Both the position numbers and the translations under genes were made by a program. 64,000 nucleotides of DNA from positions 1 to 64,000 of the forward strand of contig CAVRXM010000004.1 in the NCBI GenBank assembly GCA_963725085.1, given 5' to 3'. The number at the start of each line of letters is the position of its first letter. The first letter of the stretch is position 1. Of the stretch, positions 24,867 through 33,694 are shown piece after piece. This DNA is from VRUE01 sp963725085 (GTDB taxonomy: Bacteria > Actinomycetota > Thermoleophilia > Solirubrobacterales > 70-9). The notes beneath the pieces are model-generated. The model was not told the DNA's origin and did not search any database. It saw only the letters and a program-made list of their open reading frames with translations.

Positions 24867-25917
24867 TCAGGGCTCGATGGGCTCCAGGCTCGCCGCGCCG
24901 AGGCGGAGTTCGGAGGCTCCCCGCACCACGGTCGAATCGCGGAGGAGGCCGATCGCGATCTGGGCGGCGCCGCTGCCGCCGGGGATCAGGCTGACGCCCG
25001 TGCGGGCGTCGACCAGCTCGTCGTCGAGAAAGAGCGCGTAGAAGCCGTCGCCCTCGGCGGAGGCCTTGAAATCGATCTCGAGTTCGTGCCAGGCCCCCTC
25101 GGTGGGCGACGCCAGGAGCCGATCGCCCCCCATCGCCTCGCCGCTCGCCCACAGGCCCCGGTCGAGGGACTGTGGGTCGCCGATCGCGGCCTGCCAGAAC
25201 TGAAGGCCGAAGGTGCGGTTTTCTCCGGCTTCGTCGGTGAACTCGACCATCACGTTGTCGGCCTCGGGCTCGCCGTAGGTCATCGAGCCGATGTCGAAGG
25301 AGAGGGAGAGGGCGTATTCGTCGCCCTCCCGGATCGGGGTCGGAACCCCGGTGGCGGCGATCGCCGAGGACCAGCTCCGAGCCCGGCTGTTCGTCGCTCA
25401 GCCGGATCACCCGCGAGGTGCGGCCATCGCCGACCATCCCGCGCGTGACCCGGGGCGGCCGCCCGCCGGTTTCCGGCGCGGTGCCCGGCGCCGCCGTCGG
25501 GGTTTCGCCCTCATCCGCGACGAGCTCGGTCGAGGGCTGTGGAGCGGGCGCCGCGACCGGTGTCGAGACCGGTTCGGGCTCAGGTTCGGAGACCGGCGCG
25601 GGCGCGGGCGCCGCCGGCGCGGGCGCTGCCGGTGAGGTGAGCGGGCGAGCGGCTGCGACGGCGATCGTCGCGGCCGGGCCACCTCCGCCCGCGGCCGGCA
25701 CCGGCTTGGCGGCCAGGACCGCCACCCCCGTCGGAGCGCGGACCGCCTGCGCGACGGCGACCTGGCGTCCCGGCGCGACCGGGACCGAGTTCTCGAGGCC
25801 GACCGCGACGCCCGGCGAGGCGGTCAGGCTGGGGGCAAGGCTCTCGTCTTCCCAGGGACGGGCGATCAGCAACGCCGCTGCCACAAGGGCAGCGAACAGC
25901 GCAAGCAGCGAGGCCAC
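24867..25917 (-). CDS. membrane-anchored, Pro/Ala-rich protein with a polysaccharide-lyase-like C-terminal domain (one frameshift)
   Basis: GTG 25917 gives an N-terminal hydrophobic segment ASLLALFAALVAAALLIARPW, then about 120 residues rich in Ala, Pro and Glu (a wall-spanning linker such as APAPVSEPEPEPVSTPVA). The frame breaks near 25385; repaired, the rest reads RSWSSAIAATGVPTPIREGD and continues in-frame to 24867 with FGLQFWQAAIGDPQSLDRGLW, AWHELEIDFKASAEG and GFYALFLDDELVDARTG, a pattern like heparin-lyase/LamG-type jelly-roll domains. Enzymatic activity unproven. It ends 4 nt from the alcohol dehydrogenase start on the same strand. Confidence 0.6.
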
Positions 25918-25982
25918 TGCCAGTCCCGAAGAACCTCCCCTAGCTACCGAAGAATGAGTAGCGATCGCAGGAGATTATTCGG

Positions 25983-28258
25983 TTAGTAGGTCTCGATCAA
26001 GTCGTAGAGGGTCGATCGTTGCGCCGGGGTCCGTCCGGCGGCGCGCGCGGCCCCGATCAGCTGCTCGGGATCGAGGCGAACGCCGTGCTGGGATCCGGCC
26101 ATCCGCGAGATGTTCTCCTCCATCAGCGTCCCGCCGAGGTCGTTGACCCCCCAACGGAGCGACTCGGTCGCCGCGTCCAGCCCCATCTTCACCCAGCTCG
26201 CCTGCAGGTTGGGGATCGTCCTCCCCAGCGCCAGCCTGAACGCCGCCGTGTGCTTGAGGTTCTCGGCCCGCGAGATCTCCTCGATCCCGTGGGTGCGGCC
26301 GAGCATCGTGTTGAACGGGATGAAGCTGAGCGGGACGAACTCGGTGATGCCGCCGGTCCTCTCCTGCAACGCCCGCACCACCCGCATGTGGCGGGCGAGC
26401 TCGCGCGGCTCCTCGATGTGGCCGAACATCACCGTCGAGGTCGAGCGCAGCCCGGCGCGATGGGAGGCTTCGATGATCTCGACCCAGCGCTCGACCGGCA
26501 GCTTGTTGGGCGAGATCCGTTGCCGCACGCCGTCGTCGAGGACCTCGGCCGCGGTTCCCGGCGTCGAGCCGAGGCCGCACTCGAGCAGGTACTCGAAGAC
26601 CTCGTCCGGGCCCCTGCCGGAGCGCTCGCACATGTAGTGGACCTCCATCGGCGAGTAGGCGTGGAGGTGGAGCTGGGGGGCGACGTCCTTGGCCAGCCGC
26701 AACCACTTCCCGTACTCCTCCAGGGTCAGGTCGGGATGGATCCCGCCCTGCATGCAGATCTCGGTCGCGCCGTATTCGACCGCCTCGCGGATCCGCGCCG
26801 CGAAATCCTCCTCGGAGACCTCGTAGGCATCCGGCGAGCGCCGGCCCTGGCCGAAGCCGCAGAAGGCGCAGCCGACGACGCAGATGTTGGTGAAGTTGAT
26901 GTTGCGGTTGACGACGAACGTGACCCGGTCGCCCGCCAGCTCGGCGCGGAGCTCGTCGGCGGCGGCCCGCATCTCCTCGATCACCTCGGGCCGTGTCTCG
27001 GCGAACAGGGCCGTCAGCTCGTCCTCGCTCAGCTCCTCGCCCTCGCGACCGCGGGCGATAGCCCGGCTCGCCAGCCCCGGGTCGAGCGACTCCTCGCGCC
27101 TCCGCCCCGAGCCCCGGCGCGGGATGAAGCTCCAGTACTTCAGCTTGATCACGTCGAGGACCCCCTGCTCCATCCACTCCGGGTCCATGTACTGGGGATA
27201 GACGCAGAGGCGCTCGGTCAGCGCATACCCCCGCGGCGCCAGCTCCTTCCGCACCTGGTGCGGGCTCGGGAACGGCTCCTCCGGAGAGATGTGATCCCCG
27301 TTCGCCGACAGCCCCCCAAGATCCGTCGCCCCGGCCTCGACCAGCTCCGGCCACCATCGGACAGATTCGGCGGCACCTGAATCCCCACGTCCGGCATCAA
27401 TCTCCGGCACTCCCCAATCAGACGCTTGATCTCATCGATCGTCACCTCGGACGCCCAGCTCGGCAGAGGCTGGCGGGGCATCCCCCGACGCAGTCAGGCA
27501 GGCTGGGGAGGGGGCGTCCGCCGACGCCCCTCCACAGCTGTTGCTGCCGCGGGGGATGCCCCATTCCCGTTTCCCCACCTCTGGCGAGATGCCTCGTCGG
27601 CGATGTCGGCGACCTCGCGCCCGTAATAGCGCTGATGAGGAACGAAGTTCTGGAGGATCACCTCCTGGAGGTGGCCGTGGCGGGCGTGGACGTCCGCGAG
27701 GGCTTCGAGGGATTCGACGCGCTCGTCCTCGGTCTCGCCGATGCCGACGAGGATTCCGCTGGTAAACGGGATTCGAAGCTCTCCCGCCATCTCGATCGTC
27801 TCCAGGCGCCTCGCCGGGTGCTTGGTCGGGGAGCCGGCGTGGACGGTGTCCATCAGCCGCTCCGAGATCGACTCCAGCATCAACCCCTGCGAGGCTGTGA
27901 CCTCGCGCAGGCGGGCGAGGTCACCGCGCCCGAGGACCCCGATGTTGGTGTGCGGCAGGATCCCCCGCTCGATCGCCCGCTCGCAGGCCCAGACGACGTA
28001 TGAGGTGAAGTCGGGGTGACCCCACTCGGCGAGGCGCGCGGCGACCTCCGGGTTGACCTCGGGCCGCTCGCCGGTCAGGACGAGGAGCTCCTTCGCGTTG
28101 CGCCGCACCGCCTCCTCGAGCCGGCGCTCGACCTCTTCCGGCGGGTGGATGTGGGCCCGCCTGGTCGCGAACGCGCAGTACTTGCAGTAGCACTGGCAGG
28201 TGCGCGAGAGGGAGAGCGTGTAGTTCCGAGAGAAGGTGACCCGGCGCACCCCCGTCAC
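25983..28258 (-). CDS. fbiC: fused CofG-CofH (Fo synthase), interrupted by a palindromic insert with TGA and by a frameshift
   Basis: GTG 28258 starts VTFSRNYTLSLSRTCQCYCKYCAF, the radical-SAM CxxxCxxC cluster of CofG. The CofG part runs to VILQNFVPHQRYYGREVADIA. At 27496-27494 an in-frame TGA occurs inside an 88-nt palindrome; the same frame then continues LPSWASEVTIDEIKRLIGECRRLMPDVGIQVPPNLS. One base is missing near 27362, after which WWPELVEAGATDLGGLSANGDHIS leads into the CofH part with its own radical-SAM cluster CVVGCAFCGFGQ and HLHAYSPMEVHYM, ending at 25983. Fo synthase builds the deazaflavin of F420 from tyrosine and a flavin precursor. As written it would not be made whole. Confidence 0.85.
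27475..27562. repeat. 88-nt palindromic insertion inside fbiC
   Basis: The outer arms GGGGCATCCCCCG (27475-27487) and CGGGGGATGCCCC (27550-27562) pair perfectly. The inner arms CTGGGGAGGGGGCGTC and GACGCCCCTCCACAG (27503-27537) pair with one mismatch. On the coding strand it inserts codons between VADIADEASRQRWGN and RQPLPSWASEV without changing frame, and contains the stop TGA at 27496-27494. Confidence 0.7.
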
Positions 28259-28266
28259 GCTACTGC

Positions 28267-28297
28267 AACCCGCCGGGCCCGCTGGGGCCCGGCGGTT
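28267..28297 (-). terminator. GC-rich hairpin after the aquaporin gene
   Basis: AACCCGCCGGGCCC and GGGCCCGGCGGTT form a 13-bp stem with one bulged C and a 4-nt loop, about 20 nt beyond the aquaporin stop codon and just before the fbiC start on the same strand. It should separate the two transcripts. Confidence 0.7.
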
Positions 28298-28315
28298 ATA
28301 CGGGGCCTGGCGTCC

Positions 28316-29122
28316 TCAGTCGGCGGTGGTGGGTTTCGTCGACGTCGGCGAGCTCGAACCGGAGCCGGCCCCGGAGCCGGACCTCGGTGCCGAGGCTTTC
28401 CTCATCGGCTCGGGCGACTCTGTAGGCGGCACCCCACCGGGCTCGAGCACGAACCTGAACACTGCGGCCGCGAGCAGCGAGCCGAGGATCGGGCCGACCA
28501 GATAGGGCCAGACGCCGCCCCACTCGTTGCCGACCAGCGCCGGGCCGAACCAGCGGGCGGGGTTGAAGGAGCCGCCGGTCAGCGGGCCGCCGACCATGAC
28601 GATGAATCCAAGGGTGGTGCCGATCGCGAGCGGCGCCCACTCCTTGAAGCTCTTTTTCGAGTAGACCGCGGCGAGGATCACGAGGACCAGGCAGAAGGTC
28701 CCGATCGCCTCGACGATCATTCCGTCGAGCTTTCCGCCGAGCAGCGGGCTGACCGTTGCCGCGCCGTAGTGGGACGCCCTCCCCTCGTCGAGGAGCAGTC
28801 CCTTCGCCAGCAGCGCCCCGAGCACGCCGCCCGAGAGCTGGGCCAGCATGTAGATCGCCGCGTCGATCGGGTTGATCCGCCTGATCGCCGCCGCCCCCAG
28901 AGTCACAGCTGGGTTGAAGTGTCCGCCGCTGGCGACGCCGAACATCACGATCAGCCCGAACAGGAGAAACGCGTGGACGAGACCTACGACGGCGAAGTCC
29001 GAGCCGAACTGCGCCTGGCTTCCGGTGGCCACAAACAGAATGACGACGCTGGAGATGAAGAACACCAGAAGGAAGGTGCCGATCAACTCTGCGAGATATG
29101 CCGCAAGTCCTCGTTCCTGCAC
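28316..29122 (-). CDS. aquaporin / MIP-family channel
   Basis: 268 residues from GTG 29122, preceded by GAGGAGGGG at good spacing. Six membrane helices and both channel boxes: GGHFNPAVTLG near residue 70 and GGSFNPARWFG near residue 188. LAELIGTFLLVFF marks the first helix. The C-terminal tail is Ser/Gly/Pro-rich. Conducts water or small neutral solutes across the membrane; water versus glycerol selectivity cannot be assigned safely. An upstream extension of the frame to 29347 is spurious because it overlaps the divergent gene. Confidence 0.9.
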   Translation of the reverse strand: MQERGLAAYLAELIGTFLLVFFISSVVILFVATGSQAQFGSDFAVVGLVHAFLLFGLIVMFGVASGGHFNPAVTLGAAAIRRINPIDAAIYMLAQLSGGVLGALLAKGLLLDEGRASHYGAATVSPLLGGKLDGMIVEAIGTFCLVLVILAAVYSKKSFKEWAPLAIGTTLGFIVMVGGPLTGGSFNPARWFGPALVGNEWGGVWPYLVGPILGSLLAAAVFRFVLEPGGVPPTESPEPMRKASAPRSGSGAGSGSSSPTSTKPTTAD

Positions 29123-29213
29123 TAGGTAACCCCTCCTCTTTCCCTTGATCACAACTGGGTTTTGCGGGCGGCAGTCTAACCGGATTCGCCAACCGACTAG
29201 GTTTTGCCGCGAA

Positions 29214-30170
29214 ATGAGACCGGCTGTCGCGCTGCTGGCGGCCTTCCTCGTGCTCGCCGGCGCCGCCGGTTGCGGGGGCGGTGCTGAACCGGGCGCGCCC
29301 CAGGGCGCGACGCTGATGCTCGATTTCACGCCCAATGCCGCCCACACCGGGGTCTACGCGGCGGAGCGCCGCGGCTACTACGAAGACGCCGGCGTCGACC
29401 TTGCGGTTCGAGAGCCGGGCGACCCGGGCGCGGTGCCGAAACTGCTCGCCGCCGGCCGCGTCGATTTCGCGATCCTCGACATTCACGACCTCGGGATCGC
29501 CCGCGAGGAGGGCCTCGACATCGTCGGCGCGATGGCGATCGTCCAGCGCCCGCTGGCGGCGATCATCGCTCCCCGCAGCGGCCCGGTGCGGCGCCCGCGC
29601 GATCTCGAGGGCCGCACCGTCGGCGTCACCGGTCTCCCATCAGACGAAGCCGTTGTCGACTCCGAGCTGCATGCCGACGGCGGCGACCCCGCCCGGGTGC
29701 ACCGGGTCACGATCGGCTTCAACGCCGTCTCGACGCTCGCCGCCGACAAGGTCGACGCCGCGACCGGGTTCTGGAACGCGGAGGCCGTCGCTCTCGCTCG
29801 CCGTGGCGTCCCCAATCGGGTCTTCAAGGTCAACAGGTACGGGGCTCCGCCCTATCCCGAGCTGGTCCTGACCACCTCGCAACGGACGATCGACCGCGAT
29901 CCGGGCCTCGTCGACGCCGTCGTGCGCGCGACCACGCGCGGGTACGGGTTCGCCTTCGCCCACCCAACCCGGGCCCTCGACGACCTGCTTGCCTCGGTCC
30001 CCTCACTCGATCGCGGCGACCAGGCCGCCCAGCTCAGGGTCCTGCGGCCCGACCTCCGCCCCGCCCCCCTCGACCCCACCGTGCTCGGCGAGTGGGCGGC
30101 CTGGGATCTCGAGCACGGCCTGCTCGAACGCCCGCTCGACGTCGACGCGGCGTTCAGGCTTCCCGGCTGA
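29214..30170 (+). CDS. ABC transporter substrate-binding lipoprotein (NMT1/THI5-like)
   Basis: 318 residues with a lipoprotein signal (MRPAVALLAAFLVLAGAAGCGGG). The mature part begins LMLDFTPNAAHTGVYAAERRGYYEDAGVDL, the NMT1/THI5-like fold found in binding proteins for thiamine-pyrimidine, taurine and related ligands. Further motifs: VPKLLAAGRVDFAILDIHDLG and EGRTVGVTGLPSDEAVVDS. The permease and ATPase are not adjacent, so the ligand is unknown. A TAGGTT box ends 10 nt before the ATG. Its 3' end overlaps the convergent next gene by 17 nt. Confidence 0.85.
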   Translation: MRPAVALLAAFLVLAGAAGCGGGAEPGAPQGATLMLDFTPNAAHTGVYAAERRGYYEDAGVDLAVREPGDPGAVPKLLAAGRVDFAILDIHDLGIAREEGLDIVGAMAIVQRPLAAIIAPRSGPVRRPRDLEGRTVGVTGLPSDEAVVDSELHADGGDPARVHRVTIGFNAVSTLAADKVDAATGFWNAEAVALARRGVPNRVFKVNRYGAPPYPELVLTTSQRTIDRDPGLVDAVVRATTRGYGFAFAHPTRALDDLLASVPSLDRGDQAAQLRVLRPDLRPAPLDPTVLGEWAAWDLEHGLLERPLDVDAAFRLPG

Positions 30171-30483
30171 GCAGCGAGGCCGCCAGCTCCGGCAGCTCGC
30201 GGACCATCCGCGAGCGCGGCACGATCACCAGAACCCCGGCCGCTTCCGCCGCTCGCCGGGTCTCGACCTCGACGTGGGAGTAGTAGCCGAGCACCGGCAC
30301 CCCGGTCGCCACCAGCGCCGCCGCGTCCTCGGTGTCGAGGTCGGCGACGAGAAGGTCCGCCTCCTCCGCGTGGGCCTCCGGCAGCGACCACGACAGGGTC
30401 ACGTCGTGGCCGGCGGCGCTCAGCATCGCCTCGACCTTGCTGCCGAGCAAGAGGTCCGGTGTGACGGCGGCGACCCGGGCCAT
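30154..30483 (-). CDS. small receiver-like (CheY-fold) protein
   Basis: 109 residues: MARVAAVTPDLLLGSKVEAML, HDVTLSWSLPEAHAEEADLLVADLDTEDAAALVATGVPVLGYYSHVEVETRRAAEAAGVLVIVPRSRMVRELPELAASL. The alternating beta/alpha pattern with DLLVADLDT at strand 3, VLGYYSH at strand 4 and VIVPRS at strand 5 resembles a response-regulator receiver domain, but the acidic pocket is incomplete and no output domain or kinase is next to it. Probably a non-phosphorylated pseudo-receiver. Confidence 0.65.
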   Translation of the reverse strand: MARVAAVTPDLLLGSKVEAMLSAAGHDVTLSWSLPEAHAEEADLLVADLDTEDAAALVATGVPVLGYYSHVEVETRRAAEAAGVLVIVPRSRMVRELPELAASLLSREA

Positions 30484-30493
30484 CGGCGGGCCG

Positions 30494-30856
30494 CTAGATC
30501 GCCCGGCGCTGGCGGAACTCCTCGCGGACGCTCTCCGGCCGCCCCCACATCTGGACGATCTCGGAGCGCCCCTCGCGCACCTCGCGCACGGCGAGCTCGC
30601 CGGCGACCCCGGCCTCGTCGAGGCGCCTCAGCACGCCGAGCACGCTCTCGGCCGCAGCGGCGTGTCCGAAGCCCTTGGCGACCAGAAGACGCCAGTCCCA
30701 GTCGGCTTCGGAGAAGGGCTGAGCGTTGACCTGGCTCAGCGCGACGGCGGTGTCGACATAGCGGCTCTCGTCGGCGATCCGCAGATCGAGCTCGAGGTCG
30801 GTCCAGTCGGACGGCATCCCGTCGAGCACCTGCTGGAAATCCTCGGCCAAGGCCAC
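30494..30856 (-). CDS. conserved hypothetical protein
   Basis: 120 residues (ALAEDFQQVLDGMPSDWTDLELDLRIADESRYVDTAVALSQ ... QMWGRPESVREEFRQRRAI), mixed alpha/beta, no domain I can name with certainty. GTG 30856 follows a TAGGCT box by 7 nt, a leaderless start. It precedes the receiver-like gene by 10 nt on the same strand, so they form a two-gene operon of unknown function. Confidence 0.7.
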   Translation of the reverse strand: MALAEDFQQVLDGMPSDWTDLELDLRIADESRYVDTAVALSQVNAQPFSEADWDWRLLVAKGFGHAAAAESVLGVLRRLDEAGVAGELAVREVREGRSEIVQMWGRPESVREEFRQRRAI

Positions 30857-30874
30857 GACATCAAGCCTAGATGA

Positions 30875-32188
30875 TCAGATCGCGAGATCGACGAGCAGGA
30901 AGACATTGAAGCCGATGATCACCGCGGCCAGCAGCCCGCAGATCGCGCTCAGCCACGGCGGGCTCGCGAGCGACCCCATCAGCTCACGGTCGCGGGCGAT
31001 CATCAGCAGCGGCACCAGCGCGAACGGGATGCCAAAGGAGAGAACGACCTGGCTCAGGACCAGGGCGTCGGTCGGGTTGAAACCCAGCGCCAGGACCAGC
31101 AGCGCCGGAGCGAGGGTGATCGCGCGGCGGATGAAGATCGGGATCCGGCGCCGGATGAAGCCCTGCATCACGACCTGTCCGGCCATCGTCCCGACCGAGG
31201 AGGAGGCGAAGCCGGAGGCGACAAGCGCGACGCCGAACACGGTCGCGGCGCCGCCCGAGACAAGGGTCTGGAACCCGCTGTACGCGCTTTCGATCGAGTC
31301 GATCCCGGTCAGGCCGCTCTGGTGGAAGAGCCCGGCGGCGACGACCATCATCGAGAGGTTGACGACGCCGGCGATCGAGAGGGCGATCACGACATCGACC
31401 TTCTCGAAGCGCAGGATCTTCCGCCTCTCCTCGTCGTCACGGCCGACGATCCGCCGCTGGGTCAGCGCCGAGTGCAGGTAGATGACGTGGGGCATCACGG
31501 TCGCGCCGACGATGCCGGTCGCCAGCAGCAGGCTTTCGGTGCCGGAGAGCCCCGGGACGACCATGTGCCGCGCGACTTCGCCGCCGTCGGGATTGGCGTT
31601 GAAGAGCTCGACGACGAAGGAGGCGACGACGACGCCGACGAGGGCGGTGATCCCGGCCTCGAGCCGCCGCAGCCCAAGTCGCTGGAGGGCCAGGATCGCG
31701 AAGGCTCCCGCCCCGGCGAGCACGCCCGCCGGGAACAGCGGGATCCCGAAGATCAGGTTGAGGCCGAGGGCGGCGCCGACGACCTCGGCGATGTCACACG
31801 CCATCGCGACTATCTCGGCCTGGATCCAGAGCCCGATCGAGGTCCGCCGCGAGAATCGCTCGCGGCAGAGCTCGGCTAGGTTGCGGCCGGTGGCGATCCC
31901 GAGCTTCGCCGACTGGGTCTGAACCAGCATCGCGACCAGGTTCGCGGCGAGCACGACCCAGAGCAGGAGGTAGCCGAACTTGGCGCCGCCGGCGATGTTG
32001 GTGGCGAAGTTGCCGGGGTCGATGTAGGCGACGGCGGCGACGAATGCGGGGCCGAGGAAGGGCCAGACCCGCCCGACTCCGCGAATCTCACCGGCGAGGG
32101 AGCGGCGCGCGGCCTCGGCGACCGCCGCCTCGCCCGGGAGGACGTCTTCGACGGTGGGGTTGGCGGCGGAGGGCGGCGGAGGCTTCAT
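30875..32188 (-). CDS. mntH: Nramp-family Mn2+/Fe2+ transporter
   Basis: 437 residues, eleven predicted membrane helices. The helix-1 metal motif reads YIDPGNFATNIAGGAKFGY (DPGN), and helix 6 has ATVMPHVIYLHSAL (MPH), the residues that bind the transition metal in Nramp proteins. It imports manganese or iron with protons. The ATG at 32188 overlaps the mntR stop by ATGA, so expression is coupled to the regulator gene. The long upstream open frame is a shadow. Confidence 0.93.
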   Translation of the reverse strand: MKPPPPSAANPTVEDVLPGEAAVAEAARRSLAGEIRGVGRVWPFLGPAFVAAVAYIDPGNFATNIAGGAKFGYLLLWVVLAANLVAMLVQTQSAKLGIATGRNLAELCRERFSRRTSIGLWIQAEIVAMACDIAEVVGAALGLNLIFGIPLFPAGVLAGAGAFAILALQRLGLRRLEAGITALVGVVVASFVVELFNANPDGGEVARHMVVPGLSGTESLLLATGIVGATVMPHVIYLHSALTQRRIVGRDDEERRKILRFEKVDVVIALSIAGVVNLSMMVVAAGLFHQSGLTGIDSIESAYSGFQTLVSGGAATVFGVALVASGFASSSVGTMAGQVVMQGFIRRRIPIFIRRAITLAPALLVLALGFNPTDALVLSQVVLSFGIPFALVPLLMIARDRELMGSLASPPWLSAICGLLAAVIIGFNVFLLVDLAI

Positions 32189-32664
32189 CGTCCCGGCGCC
32201 TCGCCCGGCGGCGGCGTCAGGTCCGGCCCGGGAATCGGGGTGCCGTGGGGGTCGTGGCTCGGCTCGCCCAGCTTCTCGGCGATCAGCAGCTCGAGGTCCT
32301 CGGAGATGTAGTGCTCGAGGACCTCGGCCTCGGCGTGGACGCGGTCCTCCGGCATCCCGAGCGCCTCCGAGAGGTAGGCCTCGATCAGACGGTGGTGGCG
32401 GATCACCTCGAGCGCAACCCGGTCCCCGGCGTCGGTCAGGACGACGCCCTTGTAGAGGGTGTGCTCGACGAGCCCCATCTCGTCGAGCCGCTTGAGCATC
32501 GCCGTCGCCGTCGCCGGCGTCACGCCCAGCCGCTCCGCCAGCTCGCCGGTCAGGACCGGGCCCTCGTGCCGCTGCGAGAGCGCGTAGATCGCCTTCGCGT
32601 AGTCCTCGATCGCCTCGGTGTTGGGTCGCCTCGAGCGAGCGCCCCCGCCAGGATTTTGATTCAT
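32185..32664 (-). CDS. mntR: DtxR/MntR-family metal-dependent repressor
   Basis: 159 residues. N-terminal winged helix: EAIEDYAKAIYALSQRHEGPVLTGELAERLGVTPATATAMLKRLDEMGLVEHTLYKGVVLTDAG; dimerisation/metal domain: HHRLIEAYLSEALGMPEDRVHAEAEVLEHYISEDL, with the expected Glu/His ligands. It is short, without an SH3-like tail, as in MntR. ATG 32664 sits 8 nt after a TAAACT box that overlaps the operator, so it should repress itself and mntH when manganese is plentiful. Confidence 0.92.
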   Translation of the reverse strand: MNQNPGGGARSRRPNTEAIEDYAKAIYALSQRHEGPVLTGELAERLGVTPATATAMLKRLDEMGLVEHTLYKGVVLTDAGDRVALEVIRHHRLIEAYLSEALGMPEDRVHAEAEVLEHYISEDLELLIAEKLGEPSHDPHGTPIPGPDLTPPPGEAPGR

Positions 32665-32691
32665 CAAAATCGAGTTTAGACGACTCTAAAC
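32652..32691 (-). promoter_or_regulatory. double palindromic operator of mntR-mntH
   Basis: Two perfect palindromes lie side by side. GTTTAGA-cgac-TCTAAAC (32674-32691) covers the -10 box TAAACT (32678-32673) and resembles DtxR-family boxes. GATTTTGA-ttca-TCAAAATC (32652-32671) lies across the ATG of mntR. Together they would let one or two dimers block both transcription start and translation start. Confidence 0.75.
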
Positions 32692-32726
32692 CGGCCGGCG
32701 CCGACGCGCTCCTAGAATCGGTCGCG

Positions 32727-33683
32727 ATGGCAAACGTGCCGACAGTCGAGCTCGACGCCCAGTACCGCCAGCTGCGCGAGGAATGCGGGCTGCTCGACCG
32801 CAGCGGGCGCGGCAAGATCCTCGTCTCCGGCCCCGACGCCGCCGAGTACCTGCAGGGGCAGCTGACCAACGACATCGAGGCGCTCGCCGAGGACGAGGGC
32901 TGCTACGCCGCGCTTCTCGACCGCAAGGGCCACCTGCAGTCCGACATGCGCGTCCTCCGCCTCTCGAGCGGCGGCATATGGCTCGATCTCGAGCCGGAGC
33001 CCACCGGCGCCGTCCTCTCCCACCTCCGCACCTACTGCATCGGCCGCGAGGTCGAGATCGAGGACGCCACCGAGGCGTGGGCGATCCTCTCGCTGATCGG
33101 CCCGCGGGCCGCCGAGGTCGGCGGGTTCGAGGGCCTCGGGCCCGAGCACGCCCAGCGCTTCCGCGCCTGGGAGGGGATCGACGTCCTCGGCGCCGCGACG
33201 GCGCTCGGCGTCGACCTGATCGCCCGCGCCGAGGACGCCGGCACCCTCCGCGAGCTGGCCCTCGCCGCCGGGGCGATCGAGGTCGGCGAGGAGGCGTTCG
33301 AGATCCTCCGGATCGAGTCCGGGACCCCCCGCTTCGGCGCCGAGATGAGCACCGAGACGATGCCGGCCGAGGCCGGGATCGTCGACGCCGCGGTCAGCTT
33401 CACGAAGGGCTGCTACATCGGCCAGGAGCCGGTCGCCCGGCTTCACTACAAGGGACGGCCGAATCGCCACCTGCGCGGGCTCGAGCTGAGCGCACCGGCC
33501 GAGCCCGGCGCCGAGCTCAAGCTCGGCGAGAGGACGGTCGGCAGCATCGGCAGCTCGAGCGTCTCCCCCGCTCGCGGGCCGATCGCCCTCGCGATCGTCC
33601 GCCGCGAGGCCGAGCCCGGGACCGAGCTCGCGGTAGGTGAAGCTGGCGTTACGGCGCGCGTCGTCGACTTGCCGTTCGGCTAG
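32727..33683 (+). CDS. ygfZ: YgfZ/GcvT-like tetrahydrofolate-dependent Fe-S maintenance protein
   Basis: 318 residues with the GcvT-like fold: ILVSGPDAAEYLQGQLTNDI at the N-terminus, LDRKGHLQSDMRV, and the family signature KGCYIGQEPVARLHYKG near residue 230, where the cysteine of KGCYxGQE is essential in E. coli YgfZ. It supports repair or assembly of Fe-S enzymes. TAGAAT lies 8 nt before the ATG, giving a leaderless message. The next gene's -10 box overlaps this gene's stop codon. Confidence 0.9.
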   Translation: MANVPTVELDAQYRQLREECGLLDRSGRGKILVSGPDAAEYLQGQLTNDIEALAEDEGCYAALLDRKGHLQSDMRVLRLSSGGIWLDLEPEPTGAVLSHLRTYCIGREVEIEDATEAWAILSLIGPRAAEVGGFEGLGPEHAQRFRAWEGIDVLGAATALGVDLIARAEDAGTLRELALAAGAIEVGEEAFEILRIESGTPRFGAEMSTETMPAEAGIVDAAVSFTKGCYIGQEPVARLHYKGRPNRHLRGLELSAPAEPGAELKLGERTVGSIGSSSVSPARGPIALAIVRREAEPGTELAVGEAGVTARVVDLPFG

Positions 33684-33694
33684 ATTCCGCCCCG

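Noticed and set aside
26019..27380. 453-residue plus-strand frame opposite fbiC
   Set aside because: Shadow frame without recognisable motifs.
27494..27496. The TGA in fbiC as a selenocysteine codon
   Set aside because: Known FbiC/CofG proteins have no selenocysteine here, the residue lies in a variable linker, and the surrounding hairpin is a palindromic insert rather than a placed SECIS.
29123..29213. Possible thiamine riboswitch before the NMT1/THI5-like gene
   Set aside because: The gap is too short, shows none of the conserved TPP elements, and the gene appears nearly leaderless.
32189..32875. N-terminal extension of mntH over mntR
   Set aside because: Shadow of mntR; the Nramp family starts near 32188 with an ATGA overlap.
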